A DNA stretch of 64,000 bases from Chromera velia (lineage: Eukaryota; Sar; Chromeraceae). The first letter of the stretch is position 1; every line of letters starts with the position of its first letter. The DNA is taken from NCBI GenBank assembly GCA_018398765.1, contig JAHBMJ010005019.1, forward strand, positions 1 through 64,000, given 5' to 3'. This document shows, in pieces, positions 23,036-35,181 of this stretch. A program made the translations under genes and the position numbers. The notes under the pieces are model-generated. The model had not been told where the DNA came from. It did no database searches and saw nothing but the letters and a program-made list of their open reading frames with translations.

Positions 23036-26000
23036 CGTCCGTCTCTTTCCATAAACAGCGCCATCTCATGCCGACGACTGCCTAAAGACTTAGTTTGCTG
23101 AGGCCCCGAACCTCGTTCCTTTTGACTCTCCTCCCGAGCGTCCGATTTCCCACAATGTTCACCAGCTACTCCTTCAAGGCAGCAAGCTTGTGAGACCCCG
23201 AGTCGATCTCCTCCTTTGCTATGAGGAGCTGGGTAGAGCCCTTCTTGAAGTGGCTCATCTCTTCCTCGTACACGGCTACACCTGTGAACAGGAACCTTGT
23301 CCGAGGATTGCTGGAGAAAAGGCATGACAGGTGAGGAAGACCGCACCACCTACTCCTGGTGGGGCTTCTGGGCATCCTAGCCGATCTGGGATTCCCCTCT
23401 TCCCTGTTCCAAGCCATCGCCCCAGCGAATAATAGAATGCCTCTTTCCTCCCGGAAATCATCGTTCCAGTTCCTTCTCGTCACCTCGGGCACTCTCCTAG
23501 CTCGCTCTTCCCTCAAAACCTCCATCGCACAGAGGGTGTTGAACCGCTGCCACTGCAGGCCCTACAAAACCTCATCAGTCTTATTCATCTCCTCAACTTC
23601 CTCCTTGGGCGGGTTCTGCCTCACGGTGGGTCCTTCTCCTGCCCTGGGAAGTTTTCGACCTCCTAAGACACCCCACTCTTCATCCGAGGAGCTACTGTTG
23701 CTCCCGCAGCCCAGCTAGCTTGCCTCTAACGTCGACAAGCTGGCAGCCGAGGCATACCCGTCCCCGTCTGTAGACGTGACCAGAGATTGAGGCTCGTCAT
23801 CCGTCTCCACATTCTCCGCAATAGGGCCCAGTGGCTCAACTCCCTCAACCTCATTCCCTTTATCAGCTTTCCCCTCAGTAGTAGGAGGACCCCCACGCTT
23901 CTCTCTGCCTGAGTTCGGAGGAAGAGTAGGTTAAGACTCAGCAGCCTTGGGGAACATACATAATTCCCCCTCAACCGGAGGCACAGCAGGAACGGCAGAA
24001 GGGGAAGGCACAGCAGAGGAAGACGACGATGCAGAGGGATCTGCAAACACCGCATCTGCAGAACCTTTTGCACCCCCTACCTTTTCTTCCTCCGGCAGTC
24101 TCCATACTCCAACTTCCTGGAGCTGGACGGGGTTATTAATCATGTGTACAGCCTCTATGGGGACTCTTCCTCCCCGGATGTCGAACATGTGCTTGATTAA
24201 CGACCGCTTCACTCTCTTGTCCCTAATTTCCTTGACCTTGAAAGCAAAGGGGTCCTTTACTGAAAGATCAGGTACGAGGTCTGCCCACCTGTAGCTTCTA
24301 CGCGCCTTTGAGTAGAGGGCCACGAGCTTTCTCCGGTTGTTCCTCTGGACAACCGCCCCCTTCATGGGGTGGGCCTCCAACAGCGGACGGTCGTACGAGG
24401 AGAACTCCAGCGTAGCTGGAGCCAAAACTCTCGGAAACCTCTCGTGGATGGGAGTTCTTTAAGTGGACCGGGACCTGTCTGCGCCCTCCGGGTGCGTAGA
24501 AGGGTCAATCGGCCTATCCTCTGGCTCCGACTCATCCCCTTTCCCCCTCTCGGTAGAAGACTCTGCCCCTCTTTCGTCGTCTCCGTCATCCCCGGAGACA
24601 TTCTTTCTCCCAGACGATCTATGCGGTCGTCTGTGAGCCAATAGACGGAGGCGGGCCCTCTCCCCCATAGAGAGACCCTGATGTAGAGCTTGAGCAGATC
24701 CGGGGGACACGTCCCCCCCACCATCTCCGCCTCCCTTCTCATCAGTTCCCCCACGCCAGTCTCCTCTAGAATAACCCCCTGGAGGTGAGTCGTGTGAAGA
24801 ATCATCCGGGGGAAGGCCTCCGTCAGGAGGATCCCCCCCGTCATCTCCATCGTCTCTGTCTGACCCACTCGATCTACCCTACAGCAGAGACTCAGAAGCG
24901 AAGGTGTCTTCCTCAGTCTCCTCATTCTCTGCACCCGACATCTAAGAGCGAGGGGACCCTTCCCCTCCCTTTCTCTCTCTACCTGTCTTACCCACCGACA
25001 CATCCAAGAGCGCCTCCCAAGCTCGGTCTCCTCGGCCGACCTCGTTCTTGTCGACTCTTTCTCTGGGGTCTTTGGGAGGGACGACCTCAACCGTGGGGTC
25101 TTCTCTCTCGAACACGATGGGGCGCGAGCGGTCATCATGGTGCTTCGACCTATGGAACATGCACCTGGCCTGGTAGCAGTTCTCACACATGAGGCACAAC
25201 GCCTTCTCATCTTCATTACTCTTTGTCCTCCGGAATACGTTCCAAAAGTGTTCCATCAGTCGATTTCCTCCTTCCGTGTATGCTCGGATGCTCGCAGCGA
25301 CCGGATCCGGGTCGTAGCAGCATGGAAGCACATAGTTTTGGAATTCGATCCGCTTGTACCTGTAGTACCTCTCGGGAAAGCCGACAGCCATGGACAGCCC
25401 GACTGTCTAGAACTTCCCCTCCAAAGGGGTCCAATATACATACTCGTCTCCCGGGGGCTCAATTTGAGACAGCCCGTCTGTCTCCCTCAACTCTTTATTG
25501 GCCTGGATCCACTCCTGCTTGGGCCTGTCCATATATTTGAGCGCCTTGTGCATGTAGTATCGCCCCCTACGCTTGCTCCCAGCCGCAGCGGGAGCAATGA
25601 AGACTCGGAGACTCATCGAAGTGGTCCACCCCTCTGAAATCTCAATCTGTCGGGGTTAAGGAGGTGAGTGGAGGTAGACGCCCTAGTTCTATGACATAAT
25701 CTTCTTGAGGCTGTCCTCCTCAAAGTCGAAACCCATGTCTCCAGAGAACACCCCGCGTGCTTCCTAGATTTCCTCCTACATCTTTGTTGTACTCTCACTT
25801 CTCCATGAGTCCCCTCTGACTCCCGTTGTCAGTCTGGGAGCCAGATAGTTCTTGAGAGTGTCAGGGACCTCTCCCTGAGTAATCTCCCCTAAGTCTGGGC
25901 GGAGCATGAGCGTGAACCAACGAGTCCAAGCGTCATACACCCCCCGGCGGTACGTCATGAACACAGGCCTCTCCACCTGCCACTTGTACCCAAGGGGCTC

Positions 26001-26850
26001 TCCATCGGCCCCGAGGAAACGTTTCCCCTTCTTATCGAAAAAGACGGGGCCTGGATCCTTGACCTTCCTTCCCCGTGAAGGAGCTCGAGTGTGCTTACAC
26101 ACAGTACCAGGCATGCGCTGCACCCCAGGGCCTGAAGGGTCCAGAATTGTTCCCCTCATAGAGGAGCCGAACGGGACAAAGAAATCCGGTAGAGGCAACT
26201 CCCCGGAGTCGATGGAGGCTCGGTCGGACACAGCAGGAGATGGAGACCTACGGCGGGCNNNNNCCCCCGCCGCTCCCGCTTACCTTACCGAGGCCTCTGC
26301 CTAAGCAAGGGAGGAAGCTGAGGGCTCTGCAGGAACTATGGGAGGGAGGGAGGGAGGCATAGCAGAGGGGAGGGCAGAGGAAGACGATGACGAAGACGAC
26401 GCCTGCGCCCCTGTGCTTGAAATCTCCTGTTAGCCCTCACGAAGGTGCATCAGTCGAAGGGCTTCCCGCAAGCCCATAACGCTTTCACCCTCATCAGCCA
26501 GCTAGAACGAAAATTTCCTCGCCAGCCACTGTGTTCCTCTTTGTATCCCCTCATATTGACCCACAGGAGACGTTCCTGGAAGGACGAGAGGGAATCCCCT
26601 ATGCCCGAGATCACTTGTCCCTGCCCGCCTGCGGTAGCGAACACCTGTTCCCCCTTCCTGCCGAGCGGAAGTTCTCCATAGTCAAGGATCCTCCTGTTCT
26701 CCGCCCGCCAAAGCCAGGAGGATGGTTCCTTCTTGATCGAACCGAGGCCCTCTCCAGAGACAGATGTTGTCCGGTACCGTCTGCAGGTGTTCCAGGTGAA
26801 CCTGCAGAACGGTAAAACGTTCCCCTTGAAGCAGAGTGGACTCCAAAATA
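23036..26850 (-). pseudogene. Copia-1 broken ORFs between integrase and RT
   Basis: Minus-strand segments at 26231-25776, 25391-24942 and 24425-23931 look coding in composition but are separated by stops and frameshifts, with a five-base N gap at 26260-26264. The middle segment has a Cys/His cluster, [15 protein letters not shown], resembling a zinc-binding site. The last ends in a Ser/Ala/Pro/Val-rich linker. In copia elements the integrase C-terminal region precedes RT, so these may be an enlarged version of that region or an added gene. I do not recognise a specific domain. Confidence 0.4.
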
Positions 26851-28220
26851 GGACTTAGTGGAATTCAAAGTGACAGTCACTTTTAAATTTACTATATTCT
26901 AGCTTCATTATAAAATAAAACTAGATTACTTAAAGCAATCTAAAGTTTTTTAGAGCATTTAAAATCGTTACTTCTGTGCGAATCTGCTCAAATGTGCTCA
27001 AAAGACTGGTTGATTAGCTAAGGTGCATGATGGGAAAAATTACGATCACCGCGGCACGTAGAAGTTAGTGAATGTTACCTGCAAGGAAATACACAGGCAC
27101 AACACTCATAGATATGCTCAACAACAACGTTTAGCGCCGCCAATCAAGTACAAAGAATTGTTTCTTCTGCAAGGGAAACAGTGCAGGAAAGAGGGCTTCA
27201 TAGCTAGGCTGGTCAGACCGGAGAGGAGACGGTCAGCAGGGGTCGGAGAGGATTCCAAAGAACAGAGCACAGAGACAACATAATTCTGTTTACAAAGAAC
27301 TCACACTATACGGTGTAAAAGCTTGCAAATCGTTCTGCGTGTGTCAATGAGAAACTGTGAAAAAGAAGGACAGGTCTGTAGGTAGATCCAGATGTTCAGA
27401 GGGAGACCAGTACGGAGTGCCATAAATGAGAACGGATGAGCAAGTAAGTAGCACTTGCGTCGGAATAGGATGGACCGCTTTGAAAGACTGACACACACGG
27501 AGCAAGTAGAAGACATTCAAATGCATGAAAGCTGAGCGATTGGTCTGGGTAGAAAAATGTCTGGCACGACTGAGAGCTCTGCAAAGCTTCAGAAGAGGCG
27601 GTCAAAAAATGGAGGCTCCAGTAGACTCTCCATCAACCCTCTCTCAGTGACCTCCCTTGTGCGTTTCTGTCAAGCTCCTAGCAGAACAAAGAAGCTGGAT
27701 GCTAAGCAAATCATCATACAAAATGAGAGAGCAGGCCGCGCTTCCTTAACTGACCTGCAGGTGTTCCCAAGTCTCCGTCCACCAATACCTGCAAACACGG
27801 AGGGACAGGCGTTCACGCTTTATGCAGTCAAGGAAGCACTTCTGTCCAGCTTATTCTGCACGCACAAGGTCTCTGGGCCAAGGAAAAGACCAAGAGCCTA
27901 AGAAGTAGCGGGTTCAGACAAGCTGACCTGGGGGTTGACCGCGGGGCTCCCAAGACTGTGACCTGTAAGGAAAGAGTAAGGAGAGCGATGAGGGCAGCAA
28001 TACTTTAACACCTAAATAAGGCCGGCAGCCCTTCCCCGCTTGAACAGGAGGAGCAGTAGCAAGCAAGAAGACGTTGAAAACAAGATCAAGACGGCTGGTC
28101 TCCACTGGACCCACCTGCAAGCTCCACTTCGTCCCGACCCGAGGTGATCCAGCAACTGTTGTTATAGCCATCTCCTCCAGAGCCCCGAAAGTGTACTCCC
28201 GAAAAAAAAGTCAAAACCGA
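26851..28220. other. Probable inserted sequence in Copia-1, no gene recognised
   Basis: AT-rich at 26870-26970, then mixed sequence with short frames on both strands. It separates the integrase from the next coding-like segments, so it is probably an insertion, but I found no matching ends or TSD. Confidence 0.3.
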
Positions 28221-28656
28221 GAAAACGCTCTGTCAAACATCTTCAAAAACTGTCAGAAAACATCTGATAGAGCGTTTTTTGTGGCAACATTTCTATGGGA
28301 AAAGTCCGTTTGCTCAGAGCTTTAGAACTCCGCAGTTTTGAACCTGTGGACCTTCAAGATGGACAAGAGACTTCAGACCCGATTATTGGCCGACAGAGGC
28401 AAAGTCGACTGCGTACGTCGAAGGGGCAGGGTGCCACCACCCCCTTTGGCCCCGTAGCGGTGCTTCCCGGACCCACAATGAGTCCATGTCTGGACCTGGT
28501 GGCGGGGGGGTTTGACCCCCCTTGCTCAAGGTTCAGAAGTGCAGACTTCTGAACCTTGGAAGGGGGGGGGTGTCCGACCCAACTCGAGGTCCTTGACCCA
28601 AAACACTCAAGAAACGTGTTCTGTGAGTGTTTTGGGTCAGGGACCTCGAGTTGGAC
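28221..28656. repeat. Cluster of three hairpins
   Basis: Hairpin 1 at about 28223-28280 pairs AAAACGCTCTGTCA with TGATAGAGCGTTTT. Hairpin 2 at 28528-28557 pairs AAGGTTCAGAAGT with its exact complement around a loop of four bases. Hairpin 3 at 28571-28656 has arms of about 34 bases (GAGGTCCTTGACCCAAAACA in the left arm) around a 13-base loop, with a five-base insertion in one arm. Runs of G and C lie between hairpins 2 and 3. These may be edges of small foldback elements inside Copia-1. Confidence 0.75.
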
Positions 28657-28952
28657 ACCACTGCAGTATCCCCCACTCTCCATCCTAGAGGCGCTCTACG
28701 AAATGTCAGGGTAAAAGAGATGCCCCCCACCATTCTGTGGAACGCACAGGAATATCCTCAACGTTCCCCCATTGCCATGATGTGAATCACCACAAGGGGA
28801 AAACGGTGGTTCGGGTCCGATATGAGGAGGGCCACTCCTCCCCGATTGCTGTGAATTAAGCGCTCGACCAGAGCCTGCAGACCCTTACCCACATACGGTG
28901 GTCCCTGATGGTACTCGATGGGGTATAGTCCGGGAGACCCATCCCCCCGGAG

Positions 28953-29675
28953 CTACAACTGAAAAGAGGCACCCGTTCTCGCCTTTTCTCCATCTATACA
29001 CACCAGGTGTGGACGCCCCAGCCAGTGAGCAAAGTAAATTAAATATGCGCAATCGATGAAGGAAGCCTCATCTTTCTCCTTTGCTGGGTGTCCCAGAGAG
29101 AACCCGGCTCCTGGCTCGTAGAGAACCACCATTATCCCGAAGCCCCCTGTCTCCACCTTCGCAAGAAGGTCTTTGAAGAACCAGATGTCGACGATCCAGA
29201 CCGTTCCCTTGATCGGCCTCCAATCGGCAGAGATCTTTTCACTCCTTTTGTGAATCCTTGGAGTGATCGCGTTCTTCAGTTGACAGAGAGGGCATGCAGA
29301 AACCCACCTTCTACAGTCTTTATCGATCTCAATGCCCTCTGCCGCCAGAGTCTCCTTGAGATCATCGAAATTCTGGTGGCCGTAGCACGCATGGAGCGCC
29401 ATTGCCTCGCGCTTCTGGTCGATCCACACGACCGAGAAGGCAGTCAGGTGCGTCCGTTCGTACCCGTAGTCCCATGGTTTAAAGTGGGCAGCGCCCCCAT
29501 TGTCAAACTTTCTCACCGAGAGAAAGGGATCTTGCTGGCAGTAGTCCGTGTCCGCCAGTTCAGTAGCAGTCCATCCACCCACAACCCAATACGTGATCGG
29601 GTAGGCAGCCACTGGGACCTCTATGCCATCGGGTGTGGCTCTGAAGTCCTTCTTTACCGACCTCTTCTTCTCCAC
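28953..29675 (-). pseudogene. Copia-1 GAG-pre-integrase and integrase core
   Basis: The frame contains the integrase zinc-binding HHCC signature: ALHACYGHQNF (two His), then about 30 residues later ACPLCQLKN (two Cys). It runs into the catalytic core with TVWIVDIWFFKD (first Asp) and HLVCIDGEKA (second Asp region). The segment stops before the third acidic residue would appear, and the sequence continues in another frame towards 28740. In an active element the protein inserts the cDNA into chromosomes. The length (241 residues) is only part of a copia integrase. Confidence 0.75.
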
Positions 29676-29987
29676 GTCGGGAAGAGGGTGTTTGGGAAAT
29701 TCAATCCTTTCATAAGGATCCCTCTGCTGCCTAAACTACCATACCTTATTCTGCCGGTCCCACGCCTCCTGCAGTGACTGGAACCGGTACCCGCAGGAAC
29801 TGCCTTGGGGAACCCCCCCAAGGAAGTGCTTAAAGGACTCATTTGGAACGGCCTTGTGGTCCGGGCTGTGATCGTACACTGCTTGAGGGAGGTAGTTGAG
29901 TCTGTACCCGTCCGGCCTGTCCTCCTAGGGCTTGTGGATGATGCAGGCCTCCGGTGCCTCTCCACCTTAAAAGGGGTGTCCATAACC

Positions 29988-31049
29988 TCAATATCTACCT
30001 GCGGAATCCCCTGTCATACCCCCTCCTGATACATGAGGTCCATAGACAGCTTCACCCCATGTGAGATCTGCCTCAGAGAGAGACTCCTCCTTTGTTCTCT
30101 CCACCCATGTGCAGTACACGGGAAGAACATCCTTCATCGCTGAACGAGGGATAAAGAGACCTGCACCAGGAGTATTATAAATCAGCACGTCAGGGAGGTT
30201 CAGCTGATCGACCATATGGAAAAGGCAGCGAATGACAATGTTCTTGGGAGTACCGGAGGGTTCTTAAGTCCAGGTCTGAACCGGATGCCAAGAACCGCAG
30301 GACAGGAAAACACCGACTCCAAAAAGTACTCCAAAAAGTACCGCCCACGCAATGTCGTGGACTGTGTTGTTCATTTTGCTATTGAGCACAAAGGTGTGTC
30401 TGGACACTCCTATTTAACAAATTTTGTGGTATTCCAGACTGAGAGATCAGCTGTCAGTGACCGCCAAAACCAAGAGTTTTTTATTTAATAGAGTATAATA
30501 CAGTACAGTGTAACCCATGGGGAAAGCTCTTCCTGCTGGAATGATCCTAGCACGCCTTGTCCCATAAGTACCCAAACTCTCCATCCCACTGACCGGGTTT
30601 GATGGGAGTTTTTCCAGGACCCGCCATCGTCCCGATGAACACGTCTGATCCGGTCCCATCCTGGTGTCGGACACCATAGTGATCGAGAACGGGGTTCCTG
30701 TTGGGGCCCCTAGGGTTGACAACGGCCTGAGTGGGAGGACAGTCCTTTCTTTCCACCCCCTTGTCATTGTATTGACTGGAGGGAGCAGAGGAATTGGACC
30801 CAGGAGAGCGCCCCCGATTGGAGCTCCCCCTGCCATCCCCCTTTCCAGAACCCCCACCAGCACCGCCCTGCCTACCGCGATCGGAGTTGCCCCTGCCCTT
30901 CCCGCTAGAGTCCCCTGTCTTTCCTCCAGAGGGTTTCCCTCCCTTTGCTTTGGAAGGGGACTTCCTCTGCGGGACTCCTCCCTAAACTCCTCCAGGTCCC
31001 ACGAACGCCATAAAAGGAACCTTTGGAATGATGCCCCCCCGCGAAACAC
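29988..31049 (-). pseudogene. Copia-1 Gag C-terminal region and protease remnant
   Basis: A minus-strand frame from about 30970 to 30547 has a Gly/Ser/Arg/Lys-rich basic stretch typical of a nucleocapsid-like tail and ends DGEFGYLWDKAC. Downstream, 30215-29988 contains NLPDVLIYNTPGAGLFI, similar to the LxDVLYVPxLxxNLLS segment that closes copia protease domains. The canonical protease DSG motif is not visible, and about 250 bases between the parts (30220-30480) read poorly and may be inserted or rearranged. Confidence 0.5.
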
Positions 31050-31087
31050 CCCCCGAGTCCTTCATACCGAAGGTTGCCGCCTTTTGT

Positions 31088-32944
31088 TCACTTCTGTTCC
31101 CACTTTCTCTTCAAGTCCTCGACGAGAGCTCTTTTGACTAGACCCCGGTTCCAGGCATCCCCGAGAGACTTGTTAAGGGTGTCTGCCTGGGCAGCGATGG
31201 CGTGGAGCTCCTTTATGATCTCCACTTTGCTGGTGAGGTGCACCGGGGTCTGTTTCTCCTGCCACCTCATTATGAGGTCGTTTGGCAGGTGTGCCGTTAG
31301 GAGTCCGAGCCTGTACTTCATCCCAAGCTCATGGACGATGTTCTCCTCAACCAGGTGGTTCAGGAGACGCTCGTGATGTGCCAGCAGCTCCGTATAAGTC
31401 CTGAACTTACAGGGCTAACAGACAATTCGCTCGTATTCCAGGACGAGAGCAGAGGTCGAGTACTGGATCGTCTTGAAAAAGTGTGCGAAGATCATTGCCA
31501 CGACCTTCTTGTGCATCTCCACAAAGGTTCTCGGGACCGATGTCAAGATCTCCGCCAGCGTGTAGGCGATGAAAGAATCCTCAGGGTCGCACTTCAGCCT
31601 CCCCCGAGTCCCACTCGACTCTCTAACTCCCAGGAAAGAGAAGATGTCAGGAGCCTCCGAAGCCCCAACATCACCAGTATACACCTTTCCACCTGTAAAC
31701 ACCGTCGCAGGGTCAGGGGAAGACACTGCAGGATACACCTCCCCACCCGTAAGGGAGGTCATCTGAAACACTGAAGGCAGGCGGCCTTCAGCAGCACCCC
31801 CAGGGATACCCTTGGCCTGGAGAGGAGGAGAGAGCGTGTCTATCTCCTTGTGGAGTCTCTCAGCCTACTTGTTGAGAGCAAACACGTCTGACGCCATCTG
31901 GTTGATGTGACCCTGCAGGGTCGCTACCAGCGTGTCCTTGTCGGCTTTCCCAGCATCCGACTCGAAGACTTCTTTCTTCTCGACCCAGGATGCCAGCTCT
32001 CTTGCGTACTCCTCTTTCCCTTCTGACCCCTCAGGAAAACTATTCTTTTTAGGCATGCTGCTCATCATGTCATTCTCCTCCTTCTGGATCTTCAGAATTC
32101 GGACCTTGTCAGAACCTCAGTCGACGTTGAGACCCGAAATCTCCACCACGAGGTCCTCGTACTGCTTCCTTTTCTTCTCCACCAGGGCGGGTTCAGGTCG
32201 TACACCGACCACCTGCACCCCCCTACTAGAATTACTGCTGGTACTGCTACTGCTGATCCGTTCAGCAGAGGCCGGACGCTGCTCACTGGACACGGGGACG
32301 GCCATCTGACGGGAGGTGTCTGGTATCGCTCCCGTCTCCTCCTCCATCTTCACCTTTGCCTCTGTTAGAGCTCCCCCATGAAGCTCCCTACCTAAGGAAA
32401 ACATAACAAGGCGAGACAGGGAGAGGGGAGAGGGTTCCTTCAGAGTCTGTAGGCAGAGGATCTGCTCGTTCAGGGACTTCAACTGGGGACCAGTGATTCT
32501 CTCCTTCTCTCGGCATGAGAGAAGCTCCCTGATGTCCATGATCCTCGCTTTGCCCATTCTCAGGACGTCGGTCCGCTGCAGATACCTCTTCATCCACTCC
32601 GCGTCGGGTGGAGAGACATAGTCCACAACGTGCCTGTGGAAAATCTGGAGCTGCTCAGAGACTTCCGAGCTGAGGTGGGGCACCCGTTCCACCACCTTCT
32701 CCAGTACTTCCACCTCGGTCCTTGCGATGTAATGCTTGACGTTGACCCCTACCTTATTCCTGTTGGTAAGGGTGAGATCACCACACCACTTGTCCGAGTC
32801 ATCGAGAATGGCAAGAGCATCTGCGTATTGCTGTACCCACTTGATGATGTCAGCATCGTCCATAAGGCCGAAGACGCCCACGGTCTTCGCCTCCATACCC
32901 TTAATCGCGACACACCCGTGGGGAGCGTCCTTCTTGGGACCCAT
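31088..32944 (-). pseudogene. Copia-1 gag, interrupted
   Basis: The first gag ORF starts at ATG 32944, 71 bases inside the primer-binding site, and runs 275 residues to 32117. It has an N-terminal part with WVQQYADALAILDDSDKW and a Ser-rich C-terminal linker. Further pieces follow at 32068-31865, 31771-31415 and 31321-31088, the last including LLTAHLPNDLIMRWQEK, a typical copia gag helix region. The pieces are separated by stops or frameshifts. A homologous but different gag remnant occurs at 41640-42252, which supports the assignment. Gag forms the virus-like particle of the element. Confidence 0.65.
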
Positions 32945-33014
32945 GGTATGTCACCTGCAGTAGGGAATCGGGGAAACAGCAAGGGGAATGTTGTCAGAAT
33001 GACAACGGGAGACT

Positions 33015-33032
33015 CCCTCAGTGACGGCGCCA
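33015..33032 (-). promoter_or_regulatory. Primer-binding site of Copia-1
   Basis: On the minus strand TGGCGCCGTCACTGAGGG starts directly after the 5' LTR. It begins with TGG, complementary to a tRNA CCA end, and its first seven bases match the familiar TGGCGCC start of many primer sites. The tRNA cannot be named from this. Confidence 0.7.
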
Positions 33033-33787
33033 GTGAAAAGTAGAGTCTCACCTCTCTCGAGATTTCTTTAGTGGAATCCTATGGGCCTTCCTGTATCGAT
33101 CCTTTAGCCTGTCTAGAGGACTCCTCAAACTGCTATACTCCTGAATTCCTAGCCCTCTCCTACTAGAAGACCACAGCAAATACGTTGACTTAATGCACTT
33201 GTCTAGACCGATCATACAGATGAACGGAAATAAATATCTGATCAGTCTTTTCACCAGACAGAAAATCTATGAACCCCCACAGTCTACAGAAAGCTCCTGC
33301 TGGTGGCCTCGTGCAATACTCAGAGCATAAGAGAACCACAGAGACACATAGGGCATAGTACAGCTCTTACACATAAAGCTCTGTCAATCCCTAGGTCAAG
33401 TCTTTCACTCAGACAGACGGTAACTGCCGTGCAGATCTGTCTGATTGTCTGGAAATTAATTCAACCGGAATTAACTGTGAAGCCTCCGATGGCATAACCG
33501 CACCATCATAATAATTAATTCCCATATGAAGGCCCGGAGCACACACCACCACGGTGAGTGCCTCGGGTGTATTTCTTACGCCAAAGTGCATGCAGGCCAT
33601 ACCATGGAACTCACAACATGCATACCTCTGTCGCAGGCGCCCTGCCATCCCGTGTGGCCGGGCCACTGCATGCGCGCGTCGCTCCTTTCTCTGGCTCAAG
33701 GCGAAGGGACAAATAGAAAGGCCGGGACCGGAATTCACCCTCCGCAAATCCGACCAGGAACGGGACCGTCGTTTTCGATCTTTCACA
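33033..33787 (-). repeat. 5' LTR of Copia-1
   Basis: This 755-bp LTR matches 6929-7686 and should carry the promoter of Copia-1. Its right edge is followed by the TSD AACCAA (33788-33793). Its left edge abuts the primer-binding site. Confidence 0.9.
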
Positions 33788-33793
33788 AACCAA

Positions 33794-34899
33794 TAAAAGA
33801 TTAAATTAAACTTTATTTACCTCACTTTTTAATACTATAAATTTAGCAAAATTTTGCTAATTATACTATCAATGAAGATCCTAGTGAAGATCAGATTTTG
33901 AGCTAGTGAAGATCAGATTCTCAAAATCTCTAGCCCTAGCTTTAGCCAAATCTCCAAACATCTCTAACAACCCTATCGCATTTGGGAGTAATTGAGACAA
34001 TTGGAATGCCCAATTAGGAATTTGGAATCCTAAATTCCTAATTTAGAGCAATTTGGAAACATTTTTTTCTATGTGAAAAACTTAGTGTAGAAAGCTGTAT
34101 TCTTGTACATAAATATTCAAAAACTCAAAGTCTTACTAGAGATCTAAGCTATGACCTAAGAGAAAGTGAATATGTACACTACCCGCTAGAGGCAGGTCAT
34201 CCTGTCACAGCTCTTGATGGAAAGTCTATGTTCAAAGGGACAGGTCGCTAGATCAACTCACAAATTAATTTGACAAGATCTAATCTCAACACGACCTGGT
34301 ATACACTCGGAAAATGGTATATATACGAATGCGTATGGCGATCTAGGTGGCGATAAATCGAATTCACATGGAAGCGATTACTCTGCGGCTGGCTCCGGAC
34401 GTTCGGCTAGATGTCCTGTGACTCACGGCCCACAGCAGCCAGGCTGGGACTCTATAGTTCAACTCCCCCCTCGATTATGTTTCTGTGCAAAGAGAACGAG
34501 ATCGAAACACAAAAGAGAAAAACAAAGGGAAGAAACAGCCGCTTGCTCTAACTAACTGCACTGTGACTTTGAAAGTTTCAACCCCCCCGCTCTTGCCTTA
34601 AGTTCTCAACAGGAATCAAATATCATTGAAAGCAATCATGGAAAAAGAGCGGAATTACACAGTGTGACTTTCTGTATGCAACAGACCAACCATCTTTAAA
34701 GGTAGAATTATAGCAATGCAAGCAACCGATCATCTTCAAAGGCAGAAATTCAATTACAGTCATACACACTGCATATACGAAAGCAATCAGTCATCTTTCA
34801 TTCCAATGTTATTGGATTGATGCGTATTCAAATTTTGATCCTTTTGGATCCTTTCCTGAGGAACAAGGCGCATGCAAAAGAAAGAGAAGAATTTTAAAT
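33794..34899. repeat. Dispersed repeats right of Copia-1, no gene
   Basis: 33970-34131 is the inverted copy of about 53505-53665, including GGAATGCCCAATT and AAAACTTAGTGTA. 34135-34464 is a direct copy of 51985-52750, where a 455-bp MITE has been inserted. The rest, to 34899, shows no repeat or gene I can identify. Confidence 0.7.
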
Positions 34900-35181
34900 T
34901 CATATGCAGTTTACAAAGCGAGCTATCCATGTTTCCTGATCGGCAGGATTCGACATATCAAAAATCCAATGCTCCCTTTGCTGCCTTTCCTCTGTCTCCT
35001 CAATGTTTGTATTACCCTTAACAGCTAGAGCATCTTCCTCCAGCTCTACGTTGGAGTATTCTACGATTGGCAAACTCTGGATCCAGGCAGGAGGCTGCTC
35101 AAATATCATATCAACAAAGCCGCCGCTATAGCAAATGGCCTCGTTGGTTTCTGCTTCACAGGATATGACTACCATTCTCAC
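34900..35181 (-). CDS. Small hypothetical ORF with a PH-domain-like end
   Basis: A 93-residue frame with coding-like composition. Its end, REHWIFDMSNPADQETWIARF, has the hydrophobic and Trp pattern of the last strand and helix of a PH domain (WIFD followed by a helix with Trp). That is a resemblance only. It may be the last exon of a gene whose other exons I cannot place, since no other part of such a protein is visible nearby. A chance ORF is possible. Confidence 0.25.
   Translation of the reverse strand: MRMVVISCEAETNEAICYSGGFVDMIFEQPPAWIQSLPIVEYSNVELEEDALAVKGNTNIEETEERQQREHWIFDMSNPADQETWIARFVNCI

Larger units (their letters stand above)
6929..33787 (-). mobile_element. Copia-1: composite 26.9-kb LTR retrotransposon with nested insertions
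   Basis: Direct repeats at 6929-7686 and 33033-33787 act as LTRs of a minus-strand element. The sequence AACCAA flanks it on both outer sides (6923-6928 and 33788-33793), a perfect 6-bp TSD. A primer-binding site abuts the 5' LTR and a G-rich polypurine tract abuts the 3' LTR. Reading leftward, the order is gag, protease, GAG-pre-integrase and integrase, RT, then RNase H, which is the Ty1/copia (Pseudoviridae) order. All coding parts carry stops or frameshifts. A 4.4-kb DNA transposon and a 6.3-kb inverted-repeat element are inserted inside. Without them about 16.2 kb remains, large for copia, and further insertions are likely at 26.8-28.7 kb. Confidence 0.9.
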
